Origin: Lysobacterales bacterium | Lineage (GTDB): Bacteria > Pseudomonadota > Gammaproteobacteria > Xanthomonadales > SZUA-36 | NCBI GenBank assembly: GCA_013001885.1 | Contig: JABDLD010000064.1 | Span: forward strand, 1 to 64,000 | Direction: 5' to 3' | Length of the DNA: 64,000 nucleotides | Position numbers and translations under genes: made by a program | Notes under the pieces: model-generated | The model's input: the letters and a program-made list of their open reading frames with translations, nothing else | Told to the model about the DNA's origin: nothing | The model's database searches: none | Part shown: piece after piece, positions 17,349 through 25,174 of the stretch | Numbering within the stretch: position 1 is the first letter of the stretch | Layout of the letters: every line of letters starts with the position of its first letter

Positions 17349-18092
17349 ATGGAAAGTTCCTTAAGAGTCGCCAACATCAGAGATTATCGCAGAGAACCGT
17401 CCCGCGCCCAGGTTGCCTGTAGTCGATGCGCCCTCGGCGAACTGTGTCTGCCTCGGGGCCTCACACCCGACGAAACTGAGCGTTTTGAACAGATCGTTCA
17501 CCGCTCCCGTCCGATCCAGCCGGGGGAACACCTGTTCCGGGCAGGAGACGAATTCCGCTCGGTAGCCTCCGTCCGCACCGGGTGTTTCAAAAGTTACGTG
17601 ATTGACCATGAAGGACAGGAGCAGGTGCTCGGGTTCCACCTTCCCGGTGAAATCATCGGGCTGGACGCGATCCATTCCTGCAAACACGTTGCCAACGTGG
17701 TCGCACTGGACACCAGCGCCGTATGCGGCCTGACTTTCGAAACCGTCACCAGCATGGCGCGGCACATGCCCGAATTGCAGTCGGAACTGTTTCGCGTCAT
17801 GAGCCACCGCATCAGCGAACTGGAGACCATCGCCGGCGACCTGAGTGCAGACGAGCGGATCGCGATGTTTCTGCTGTCTTTATCCGACCGTTTTTCAAGA
17901 CGGGGCTATTCCGACAAGGAATTCATTCTCGCCATGTCACGGCGGGATATCGCGAGTTACCTGAGGCTTGCGACGGAAACAGTCAGCCGCGTACTCGCGC
18001 GCTTCCAGAAAGCAGGCGTGGTCAAGGTGGACCGCAAACAGGTTCGAATCATGGATCTGGACGCACTGAAGGCTACTGCCCGTAAGTCCTAG
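17349..18092 (+). CDS. fnr: Oxygen-sensing transcription factor Fnr (Anr/EtrA type)
   Basis: A 247-aa CRP/FNR family regulator. Cys24, Cys27, Cys33 (C-x2-C-x5-C) plus Cys126 in SAVC reproduce the four ligands of the E. coli FNR [4Fe-4S] cluster, so it should sense oxygen. The helix-turn-helix at about residues 197-216 carries the FNR recognition pattern E210-T-V-S213-R214. The ATG at 17349 has GGAG 8 bases upstream. It follows hemN by 110 bases. Its TAG stop shares the palindrome CTAG with the stop of slyD on the opposite strand. Confidence 0.95.
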   Translation: MESSLRVANIRDYRREPSRAQVACSRCALGELCLPRGLTPDETERFEQIVHRSRPIQPGEHLFRAGDEFRSVASVRTGCFKSYVIDHEGQEQVLGFHLPGEIIGLDAIHSCKHVANVVALDTSAVCGLTFETVTSMARHMPELQSELFRVMSHRISELETIAGDLSADERIAMFLLSLSDRFSRRGYSDKEFILAMSRRDIASYLRLATETVSRVLARFQKAGVVKVDRKQVRIMDLDALKATARKS

Positions 18093-18571
18093 TGGTTAAC
18101 GCCTCCGGGACCGTGCACGTGTCCGTGGGAAATTTCCTCAGCTGTCGCGTCACGCACGTCGGTAATTTCAACATCAAAAGTCAGTGACTGCCCTGCCAAC
18201 GGGTGGTTTCTGTCAATGTCCACGTTAAAGCGGCCTACTTTCACGACGGTCACCTGCACCTGGCCCTGTTCGGTGTGCATGATCACGGGCTGGCCCGGCT
18301 CCAGCCGGCCGACGTTTTTGAAATGCTTGGCCGGAACCCGCTGAATCCCGTTTTCGTCGCGCTCGCCATAGGCATCCGCGGGCTCGACGGTTACTTCGAA
18401 CTGCTCGCCTTTGGTCTTTCCCGCCATGGCCTTTTCCAGGCCAGGAATGATGTTGCCGGCGCCGTGCAAATAGCTCATTGGATCGCGTTCTCGCGAGGTT
18501 TCCATCTCCTCACCCTCTGCGTTGCTCAATGTGTAATGAAAAGACACGACCTTTTTGTCTTCGATGTTCAT
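18089..18571 (-). CDS. slyD: FKBP-type peptidyl-prolyl isomerase SlyD
   Basis: A 160-aa SlyD-type FKBP with the insert-in-flap domain: GAGNIIPGLEKAM, then the EPADAYGERDE and GRFNVDIDRNHPLAGQ segments. The C-terminus is short and histidine-containing (HGHVHGPGGVNH), a weak version of the metal-binding tail. It acts as a cytosolic prolyl isomerase and chaperone. I prefer the ATG at 18571, with GAGG upstream, to an in-frame TTG at 18583. It lies 8 bases behind the DUF885 gene, in the same run as the hydroxyproline genes. Confidence 0.92.
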   Translation of the reverse strand: MNIEDKKVVSFHYTLSNAEGEEMETSRERDPMSYLHGAGNIIPGLEKAMAGKTKGEQFEVTVEPADAYGERDENGIQRVPAKHFKNVGRLEPGQPVIMHTEQGQVQVTVVKVGRFNVDIDRNHPLAGQSLTFDVEITDVRDATAEEISHGHVHGPGGVNH

Positions 18572-18579
18572 AAGCTGCC

Positions 18580-20337
18580 TCAACCCTTTTTCTGTTGTTC
18601 GTTAATCCAGATCGCCGTTTCCTCGCTCAACACATCCAGCGGGACAGAGCCCAGCGAAAGAATGAAATCATGGAACGCGCGGATGTCGAACGCATCACCC
18701 AGATCCTGCTCAGCGCCGGCGCGCAGCTTCCAGATCGTATATTCGCCCAGCTTGTAGCTCAATGCCTGGCCCGGCCAGGAAATATAGCGATCGATCTCGG
18801 TCGTCACCTCATGCAGGGAGAGCGCGGTATGGGAGGCCAGGAAGTCCCGGGCCTGTTCCCGGGTCCAGCCCATCGCATGGATGCCGGTGTCGATCACCAG
18901 CCGGCAGGCGCGCCACATTTCGTAAGTCAGTCTTCCAAAATGTTCGTAAGGCGTTTCGTAAATGTCCATTTCCAGGCCCAGCTTCTCCGAATAAAGACCC
19001 CACCCTTCCCCGTATGCGGAGATGTAGTCATATCGCCGGAACGGCGGCTGGCCGGCCTGCTCCATGGCCAGGGCACCCTGCGTGTGGTGTCCCGGAGCCC
19101 CCTCGTGCAGGGTTAACGCCGGGATCGCATATAGCGGACGGCTGGGAAGATCATAAGTATTGACCCAGTAGTAGCCGCCGCGGTGCGAATCGAGAGGAGA
19201 AGAAACATAACGCCCCGCGGTGTAAAACGGGGCGATATCCTCGGGAACCGGCGCCACGCCGTAAGGCTGTCTGGGAAGATGCCCGATAATCATTGGCAGC
19301 CGACCGTCGATTTTCTTCGCATAGTATGAAGCAAAAGCCAGCAGTTCCTTCGGCGTCTTCGCATAGAACTGTTCATCGGTGCGCAGGAACTCAAGAAATG
19401 CGGCAAAGTCTCCCTCGAAGTCAACTTCTTCGATAATCGAGTCCATTTCACCGCGAATTCGGGCAACCTGTTCCCGGCCAATCCGATGAATTTCATCCGC
19501 GCCCATATCCAGCGTCACGTACTTGCTGATCTGTGACCGGTAGAAACGCTCCCCGCCAGGCAGTGCGCTGGCGCCAAGCGTTTTTCTTGCGCCAGGGACG
19601 TACTCCTCCTGAAAAAAGTCGTAAAGGCGCTGGTATGCGGGAATGACTCCGCCGGAAATAACTTGCTCCGCGGTGGCCAGTAATTCCGCCTTTTCGCCCC
19701 CGGCAACCGATTCCGGGATGGACTGGAACGGGCTGTAGAACGGGCTTTGTTCGGCGGCTTCGACCAGCTGAGCCTTGATCGGCTCATCACGGCCGTCCAG
19801 TACGACCCGCGGCTGCGTGATTCCAAGCTCCAGGCCTTTACGCATCAGGGCAATATATTGGTCCATGACCCGCGGCAGCTGATGCAGCCGGCCCAGGTAA
19901 TTCCGGTAATCCTGTAGGCTCGAAAAACTGGCATCCTTGGGCAGCCTCGCCAGCTCCATGTAAAAACCCCAGTCGCTGTTAAACGGCATCAGGTACGAGC
20001 GGGTTTCGTAATCAGCGATAAAATTATCGATCTGCTTGATGAAAATCCGGTAGTTGATGCAGTCCTCCCGCTGAAGGCGCTGACAGGAAACGGCTTGCAA
20101 CTCTTCCCGGATACCTTTCCAGAATTCGTTTCGGGCGGCTTGTGCTTCCTCGCTGACGTCTCCCAACTGATCCGCGTAATCATGCACGCCGACCCAGGAT
20201 GCAAACATCGGAAACTGCTGCAGCCTGAACGCCCACTCCTTTTCGTAGATTTGCCTGAACTGTTCGCTGTCGTCTGCGGCAACGGCCGGCAGTACGAATG
20301 ACAGGAGAAGAAAAAGCACCGTTGCATATTTGATCAT
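18580..20337 (-). CDS. Exported DUF885 family peptidase-like protein
   Basis: A 585-aa protein with a signal peptide (MIKYATVLFLLLSFVLPAVAA, cleavage near residue 21). The helical DUF885 fold carries the zinc-type motif LHEGAPGHH at about residues 415-425, followed by YGEGWGLYSE, as in the family. Members are thought to be zinc metallopeptidases acting on dipeptides; direct biochemistry is limited. The ATG at 20337 is selected because the signal peptide begins there. Thirty-one bases separate it from the epimerase gene upstream, so a link with hydroxyproline-containing peptides is possible but inferred. Confidence 0.85.
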   Translation of the reverse strand: MIKYATVLFLLLSFVLPAVAADDSEQFRQIYEKEWAFRLQQFPMFASWVGVHDYADQLGDVSEEAQAARNEFWKGIREELQAVSCQRLQREDCINYRIFIKQIDNFIADYETRSYLMPFNSDWGFYMELARLPKDASFSSLQDYRNYLGRLHQLPRVMDQYIALMRKGLELGITQPRVVLDGRDEPIKAQLVEAAEQSPFYSPFQSIPESVAGGEKAELLATAEQVISGGVIPAYQRLYDFFQEEYVPGARKTLGASALPGGERFYRSQISKYVTLDMGADEIHRIGREQVARIRGEMDSIIEEVDFEGDFAAFLEFLRTDEQFYAKTPKELLAFASYYAKKIDGRLPMIIGHLPRQPYGVAPVPEDIAPFYTAGRYVSSPLDSHRGGYYWVNTYDLPSRPLYAIPALTLHEGAPGHHTQGALAMEQAGQPPFRRYDYISAYGEGWGLYSEKLGLEMDIYETPYEHFGRLTYEMWRACRLVIDTGIHAMGWTREQARDFLASHTALSLHEVTTEIDRYISWPGQALSYKLGEYTIWKLRAGAEQDLGDAFDIRAFHDFILSLGSVPLDVLSEETAIWINEQQKKG

Positions 20338-20368
20338 TTCATTACACCTTATCGCGATGGAGTCTCCA

Positions 20369-21379
20369 TCAAGTGACCGCAAACCCTTCCCAGAACGGAT
20401 CATCGTCGGGGTCCACAGTGATTAAATTATGGCCGTAAACACGGGCCCAACCCTCAATACTGGGCACAATGGCCGGAAATTCGCCGACTCGGGCCAGCGC
20501 TTCGACGCGGCCGGTAAACTGGCTGCCGATATAACTCTCGTGCACGAAGCTGTCACCGACAGCGAGGTCGCCACGCGCAGCCAGCTGCGCCATGCGCGAG
20601 GAGGTGCCCGTACCGCAGGGTGAGCGATCGATCGCTGCTTCGCCGTAAAAGACCGCGTTGCGGGCATCGGAATCCGGTTTAATCGGTTTGCCCGCCCACA
20701 GCACATGCCGCATGTGGGACAAGCGTTCATCCTGGGGATGTGAAAATGAATAACGCTGATTGACCCGGTCCCGAATGATGGGACTCAGGCGCACAATATC
20801 GGCCGCACTAAGCTGCGCGAGATCTGGGTAGATTTCCTGCGGTTCAATGATCGCATAGAAATTTCCGCCGTATGCAATATCAAACTGCAGGGTTCCGCCC
20901 AATTCCGGGCAGTCGACCTCAAGCCCACTGGAATGGAGGAAAGACGGCACATTGGTCAGGCGAACCGAGCGTACTTTTCGGCCCTGCTGGCGGTAGGTAA
21001 CGGTTACCTTTCCCGCAGGCGTCTCAAGGCTCAGCTGTCCCGGCACCCGGGGGGTTACCAGCCCGTTTTCGATCGCTATTGTTACCGTTCCTATCATGCC
21101 ATGGCCACACATCGGCAGGCACCCGGACGTTTCAATGAACAGCACGCCGATGTCGCAATCGTCCCGGCAGCTCGGATAGAGGATGCTGCCGGACATCATC
21201 GCGTGCCCCCGGGGCTCAAACATCAACGAGGTCCGTATCCAGTCATACTCGGCGATGAAATGCTGCTGGCGGTCGAGCATACTCTCACCTGCGAGCTCGG
21301 GACCGCCGCGATAAACCAGGCGCACCGGATTACCGCAGGTGTGCGCGTCGATGCAATGAAAAGTCGTTTTTTCAGCCAT
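20369..21379 (-). CDS. 4-hydroxyproline 2-epimerase (proline racemase family)
   Basis: A 336-aa proline racemase superfamily enzyme. Both catalytic cysteines are present: Cys91 in PMCGHG and Cys255 in SPCGTGTS. The Cys/Cys pair excludes trans-3-hydroxyproline dehydratase, where one is Thr or Ser. With a DapA-family deaminase and GntR regulator adjacent, 4-hydroxyproline 2-epimerase is more likely than proline racemase. It would turn trans-4-hydroxy-L-proline into cis-4-hydroxy-D-proline. The ATG at 21379 lies 6 bases after the gntR stop. Confidence 0.88.
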   Translation of the reverse strand: MAEKTTFHCIDAHTCGNPVRLVYRGGPELAGESMLDRQQHFIAEYDWIRTSLMFEPRGHAMMSGSILYPSCRDDCDIGVLFIETSGCLPMCGHGMIGTVTIAIENGLVTPRVPGQLSLETPAGKVTVTYRQQGRKVRSVRLTNVPSFLHSSGLEVDCPELGGTLQFDIAYGGNFYAIIEPQEIYPDLAQLSAADIVRLSPIIRDRVNQRYSFSHPQDERLSHMRHVLWAGKPIKPDSDARNAVFYGEAAIDRSPCGTGTSSRMAQLAARGDLAVGDSFVHESYIGSQFTGRVEALARVGEFPAIVPSIEGWARVYGHNLITVDPDDDPFWEGFAVT

Positions 21380-21385
21380 GAGTCA

Positions 21386-22030
21386 TCAGTGCGCGAAGGT
21401 CGCCGCGAAACGCTCCATTATCCCGATCATCAAATCCGAAGCCTTCTGCGCTCCTATGTAATCCCGCCTCGCCACCAGCCGGGCCATTTTTGAATGCGCT
21501 GATATGGGATCCGCCAACGGTATCTGATGGCGGTGAAAATACCAGAACCGACGGCAATGACTGCGCAGCGGCGCTGCCGCCGCAGTGGCGTAGTGGTTGC
21601 CGGAACACTCATCGATCAGCCTATCCAGCTGACTGTCCAGTTTCAAGAATCCTTCAAAATCGTCATGCATAAACGTGAACTTTCGCGCGATAGCAGAAAT
21701 CTCGCTGCGCTGGTCATCCCGCGCATTCAGCGCTGCGCGATGCACGATGACCCGCTCTATCGGCTTCCGGGCTTCCAGCACATAGACCATGCCGGCGCGG
21801 TCAACCGGCGTCACGACCAGGCCTTTACGCGGCAGAACGACAAACAATTCCTGCTGGGCAAGCCGCTGGATGGCTTCCCGCACCGGAGTGCGGCCGAAAC
21901 CGGTCATTTTGATCAGTTCTCCTTCGGACACCTGCTGACCCGGAGGCAAAGCGAGCGTCACGAGTTTCTGTTCGAGCACGTCGAATGCCTGTTCGGCCAG
22001 ACTGGTGGGAGTGGTCGCGGCTGGGACCAT
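21386..22030 (-). CDS. GntR family regulator (FadR/FCD type)
   Basis: A 214-aa regulator. A winged helix-turn-helix covers about residues 10-75 (LPPGQQVSEGELIKMTGFGRTPVREAI region). An FCD ligand domain follows, with metal-type histidines in DECSGNHY and HRHQIPLADPI. Its ATG overlaps the stop of the upstream deaminase gene in TGATG, so they are coupled. It is probably the local regulator of the hydroxyproline genes; I found no clear operator upstream of 22929. Confidence 0.88.
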   Translation of the reverse strand: MVPAATTPTSLAEQAFDVLEQKLVTLALPPGQQVSEGELIKMTGFGRTPVREAIQRLAQQELFVVLPRKGLVVTPVDRAGMVYVLEARKPIERVIVHRAALNARDDQRSEISAIARKFTFMHDDFEGFLKLDSQLDRLIDECSGNHYATAAAAPLRSHCRRFWYFHRHQIPLADPISAHSKMARLVARRDYIGAQKASDLMIGIMERFAATFAH

Positions 22031-22929
22031 CAGATGTCCGGCTTGTTTTCCATCGCGTCGGCCAGGATCTTCTCGACCCGAGAAGCCTCCGCCTCACTCA
22101 GCTGCAGCCTGGGTGCTCTCACCTTGGCGCTGCCCACACCTTTCAAAGCTTCCACCAGCTTGATCTGCTGAACAAACTTCGGTCCGATATCCAGGTGCAA
22201 CAGCGGCAGGAACCACTCGTACAGGACTCTTGCTTCATCCCAGCGCCCGGCCTGGCATAGATCCCAGATCCGCACGGTTTCATGCGGAAAGGCGACTACC
22301 AGGCCGGCCACCCAGCCATCTGCGCCAAGTGCAAGGCACTCGAAAGCAAGGTCGTCAACACCGCAAAACAGGGCGAAACGGTCGCCCACTTGCCGGCGGA
22401 TTTCGGGAAACCGGCGGGTATCCGCCGCTGACTCCTTGATTGCCTCGAAACGGGGGTTATCCGCCAGGCGCGCAAAGTCGTCCGGCGTGAGGTCAGTGCC
22501 GTAGGCGATCGGATTGTTGTACAGCATCAGCGGCAGTGAGGTTGCAGCGGCAACATCATTCAGATAGGTAAGCGTTTCCCGTCGATCACTTGGATAGCGC
22601 ATGGGGGGAAGCAGCATGAACCCGTCACAACCGGCGTCTTCTGCAGCCGTTGCAAATTCTTTGGCTTCACGCGTCGAAGATTCGGCGATGCAGCTGATAA
22701 GCGGTAAACCCCGGCGGTCGGCGCGGGCAAAAAAACGAACCATTTCGAGCTTTTCTTCTGCACTGAGCGTCGAATTTTCACCCAGTGAACCGAGAATGAT
22801 CAACCCGTGCACGCCGGCGTCCAACTGGAACTCGAGGTGCCGCTCCATCGATAGCCAATCAATTTCATCCGCTGCGGTAAATTTCGTCGTCAGGGCTGGA
22901 AAAACCCCGCGCCATTGTACTTTTGACAT
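22030..22929 (-). CDS. DapA-family lyase, probable 1-pyrroline-4-hydroxy-2-carboxylate deaminase
   Basis: A 299-aa TIM-barrel protein of the dihydrodipicolinate synthase/N-acetylneuraminate lyase family. The Schiff-base lysine is Lys165 (EAIKESAAD) and the conserved tyrosine is Tyr137 in LMLYNNP. The GSLGEN loop at 47-52 replaces the GTTGE of DapA. Next to hydroxyproline epimerase, the best guess is the deaminase that gives alpha-ketoglutarate semialdehyde. The D-hydroxyproline oxidase/dehydrogenase and the semialdehyde dehydrogenase needed to complete the route are not in this window. It is the first gene of the minus-strand run. Confidence 0.8.
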   Translation of the reverse strand: MSKVQWRGVFPALTTKFTAADEIDWLSMERHLEFQLDAGVHGLIILGSLGENSTLSAEEKLEMVRFFARADRRGLPLISCIAESSTREAKEFATAAEDAGCDGFMLLPPMRYPSDRRETLTYLNDVAAATSLPLMLYNNPIAYGTDLTPDDFARLADNPRFEAIKESAADTRRFPEIRRQVGDRFALFCGVDDLAFECLALGADGWVAGLVVAFPHETVRIWDLCQAGRWDEARVLYEWFLPLLHLDIGPKFVQQIKLVEALKGVGSAKVRAPRLQLSEAEASRVEKILADAMENKPDI

Positions 22930-22984
22930 GTTTTTGCACCGCTTGGCCAGGTGAGGAGCTTGATGATATATCAGAGCAGGCGAT

Positions 22985-23010
22985 AAAAAAACCCGGCCTT
23001 CCGGCCGGGC
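22985..23010 (-). terminator. Intrinsic terminator of the DUF4097 gene
   Basis: Arms CCCGGCC (22992-22998) and GGCCGGG (23003-23009) enclose a 4-base loop. On the minus strand the stem is followed by seven T (22991-22985). It sits 25 bases beyond the DUF4097 stop and separates that gene from the deaminase promoter. Confidence 0.85.
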
Positions 23011-23034
23011 TTCTTCTGCGTCTGCTTTGCGCCG

Positions 23035-23799
23035 CTATTTTTTCGATATTTTGATCGAACCGTTCACCGTATCAAGCGAAATCCTCGCGTCCCCGCCACC
23101 GATCTGGCCAGAGAGGCTTCTTCCAACAAATCCTTTCTCAGGCTTCAGTCCAAAATCTTCAGCATCAATGCTGCCGTTCACCGTTTCCGCCTCTACCCTG
23201 GCGCTGGCGTCACCGGGCACCACCAGCCTGATTTTACCGTTCACCGCTTCCGCGGAAACTCTCTGCCCGGAATCCAACTGGTCAAATTCAGCCGTTACGC
23301 TGCCGTTGACCGTCTCCAGGTCAACGTCTCCCGTCAATCCCCTGGCGTTGAGCGATCCGTTGACCGTCTCGGCCTTGACCTTGCCGTTCACTTCGCTGAT
23401 CGACACATCGCCATTGACGGTTGAGATGGTATCGAGGTTGATGTATGCCGGAACATTCAGTTCATAGGAAACGCTGCCGCTGCTTTCGTTATTGCCCCAG
23501 TTGAACCAGCCACGCTCGCTCCTCGGGTGCTTGGTCTCGATACGCACATAGTCATCATCCGCATCCACAACGATTTTCAGGCCGTCAAGGTACTCCTCGC
23601 TGCCGGCTTTCTTTTTCGCCAGAAGATACACTTCACCATCGGAACCGCGGGTGATGCGGATGTCCCCGTTGATGTTTTCCAGGCTTATACGCGCCCCTTC
23701 AGACACGTTAAACGTCATTTCCTCAGTGTCGCTGACCCCGGCGCACAACGGCGGAGAGAGAAACAACAGGGCCGCACCGACTATTAAACCAGCTTTCAT
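23035..23799 (-). CDS. Exported DUF4097 family beta-helix repeat protein
   Basis: A 254-aa protein with a signal peptide (MKAGLIVGAALLFLSPPLCA). The body is built of about eight short beta repeats containing V-N-G, for example LENINGDI, STVNGDV, ETVNGSL, ETVNGSV, EAVNGKI, ETVNGSI and DTVNGSI, the DUF4097 (putative adhesin) pattern. It is probably periplasmic or surface exposed; the function is unknown. The ATG at 23799 is chosen over an upstream in-frame start because the signal peptide begins there. It is divergent from the his regulator. Confidence 0.85.
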   Translation of the reverse strand: MKAGLIVGAALLFLSPPLCAGVSDTEEMTFNVSEGARISLENINGDIRITRGSDGEVYLLAKKKAGSEEYLDGLKIVVDADDDYVRIETKHPRSERGWFNWGNNESSGSVSYELNVPAYINLDTISTVNGDVSISEVNGKVKAETVNGSLNARGLTGDVDLETVNGSVTAEFDQLDSGQRVSAEAVNGKIRLVVPGDASARVEAETVNGSIDAEDFGLKPEKGFVGRSLSGQIGGGDARISLDTVNGSIKISKK

Positions 23800-23886
23800 T
23801 TCATTCGCTCCCGTTTCAAGGTTTTTACTTGATTCCTGTAGCTTTGATGCAAACATTCCGGGCTTGGTTTAAACCGAAATAAATAT

Positions 23887-23915
23887 TTGTCTTCTAAAGC
23901 GCCATCGCGTATCAT
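23887..23915 (+). promoter_or_regulatory. Sigma70-like promoter of the his operon
   Basis: TTGTCT (23887-23892) and TATCAT (23910-23915) are separated by exactly 17 bases, giving a predicted start near 23922. This lies inside the palindrome at 23917-23936 and 29 bases before the first gene. No leader peptide or attenuator with His codons is seen in the 151-base gap. Confidence 0.55.
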
Positions 23916-23916
23916 T

Positions 23917-23936
23917 CTAATGTATTAATGCATTAG
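23917..23936. promoter_or_regulatory. Candidate operator for the YerC/TrpR-like his regulator
   Basis: CTAATG-TATTAATG-CATTAG is self-complementary at 18 of 20 positions. GTACACTAG follows directly (23936-23944); CTAG and GTAC elements recall the TrpR operator. The site covers the predicted transcription start, the usual place for a repressor of this fold. The dyad is seen; the regulator that binds it is inferred. Confidence 0.55.
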
Positions 23937-23950
23937 TACACTAGAACAAT

Positions 23951-24265
23951 ATGAAGCAACACGACCAGTCTCAAAAAATCGAACTGAAGTCAGCTGCCCG
24001 GTCGCTTTCCGAAGCGTTACTCTCACTGGAAACAACCGAGGAAGTAAAACAGTTCCTGGAAGACCTGTGCACGCCGGCGGAAATCGAGGCCATGGTAGAC
24101 CGCTGGCGCGTCGTACAGCTGGTCGACCAGGGCCATTCCTACCGCGATATAAGAGATTTGACCGAGGTCAGCCTCACTACCATCGGCCGGGTCGCGCGTT
24201 TCATGGAACACGGCACGGGCGGCTACCGCACCGTGTTGGACCGCCTGGAGAAAAATGAATCATGA
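23951..24265 (+). CDS. YerC/YecD family TrpR-like regulator, likely his operon repressor
   Basis: A 104-aa all-helical protein of the TrpR superfamily. Residues 34-92 hold the LCTPAEIEAMVDRWRVVQLVD helices and a helix-turn-helix, HSYRDIRDLTEVSLTTIGRVAR. Its stop overlaps the hisG start (ATGA), so it is the first gene of the his operon. Relatives in this position have been proposed as histidine-responsive repressors (HisR). The dyad over the promoter supports autorepression. The ligand is not proven by sequence. Confidence 0.85.
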   Translation: MKQHDQSQKIELKSAARSLSEALLSLETTEEVKQFLEDLCTPAEIEAMVDRWRVVQLVDQGHSYRDIRDLTEVSLTTIGRVARFMEHGTGGYRTVLDRLEKNES

Positions 24266-25140
24266 GTCGTTTAAGAGTAGCCATCCAGAAATCCGGCCGC
24301 CTGTCTGAGAAGTCGCTGGACGTCCTGAAGCGTTGCGGCCTGAGCTTTGCACGCAGCAAAGACAAGCTGTTCTGGTATGGCAGGGATTTTCCGGTTGACG
24401 TACTGCTGGTCCGGGATGACGACATCCCACGCATGTTGCTGGACGGTGTATGCGAACTCGGGATTGTGGGCGAAAACATCGCCAGGGAAGTGATGCTGGA
24501 ACGAGAAAGCGAGTCGCAGCTCAACTGCCTGCGCAAACTGGGTTTTGGCCACTGCCGCTTATCGATTGCAGTGCCTGAGAACCGCGATATTGCCGGAATT
24601 GAAGCACTCGAAGGTACACGCATTGCGACCAGCTACCCCGCATTGACCCGCAATCTCATGATGCAACAGGGGATCAGCACAAGCATCGTCGAGCTTTCCG
24701 GTTCAGTGGAGATCGCACCGGGCCTGGGCACGGCTGACGCCATTTCGGACCTGGTATCCACCGGCACCACGCTCAGGGCCAATCACTTGCGTGAGCTGGA
24801 TGTATTGTTCGAAAGCCAGGCCGCACTCTATGGGCGCGTAAACGATATCTCCGATGAAAAGAAAGTCTTGCTTGACCGTCTGCTTGCGCGCCTGGAGGGC
24901 GTCATGCAGGCTGCGGAAAGCAAATACGTGATGCTGCACGCTCCGCGCGAGGCGCTGGAGAAAATAACCGAACTGCTTCCCGGTGTGGAGCACCCTTCCG
25001 TCATGCCGCTGGAGGGATCGGACCGAATCGCGATCCACGCAGTGTGCGGCGAGGCGGTGTTCTGGGAGCACCTCGAGGCGTTAAAGGCGGCCGGGGCTTC
25101 AGCAATACTCGTGCTCCCGGTCGAAAAAATGCTGGCCTGA
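24262..25140 (+). CDS. hisG: ATP phosphoribosyltransferase HisG (long form)
   Basis: A 292-aa HisG. The catalytic half includes the IAIQKSGRLSEKS start, the GIVGEN segment, and the PRPP loop E-L-S-G-S-V-E-I-A-P-G-L-G-T-A-D-A near residue 155. A C-terminal 75-residue regulatory ACT-like domain makes it the long form, feedback inhibited by histidine without HisZ. It catalyses ATP + PRPP to PR-ATP, the committed step. It overlaps the regulator gene by 4 bases and is 34 bases before hisD. Confidence 0.96.
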   Translation: MSRLRVAIQKSGRLSEKSLDVLKRCGLSFARSKDKLFWYGRDFPVDVLLVRDDDIPRMLLDGVCELGIVGENIAREVMLERESESQLNCLRKLGFGHCRLSIAVPENRDIAGIEALEGTRIATSYPALTRNLMMQQGISTSIVELSGSVEIAPGLGTADAISDLVSTGTTLRANHLRELDVLFESQAALYGRVNDISDEKKVLLDRLLARLEGVMQAAESKYVMLHAPREALEKITELLPGVEHPSVMPLEGSDRIAIHAVCGEAVFWEHLEALKAAGASAILVLPVEKMLA

Positions 25141-25174
25141 AAGGGGCGCATCCAGCTTAAAGGTCATTATCAAA

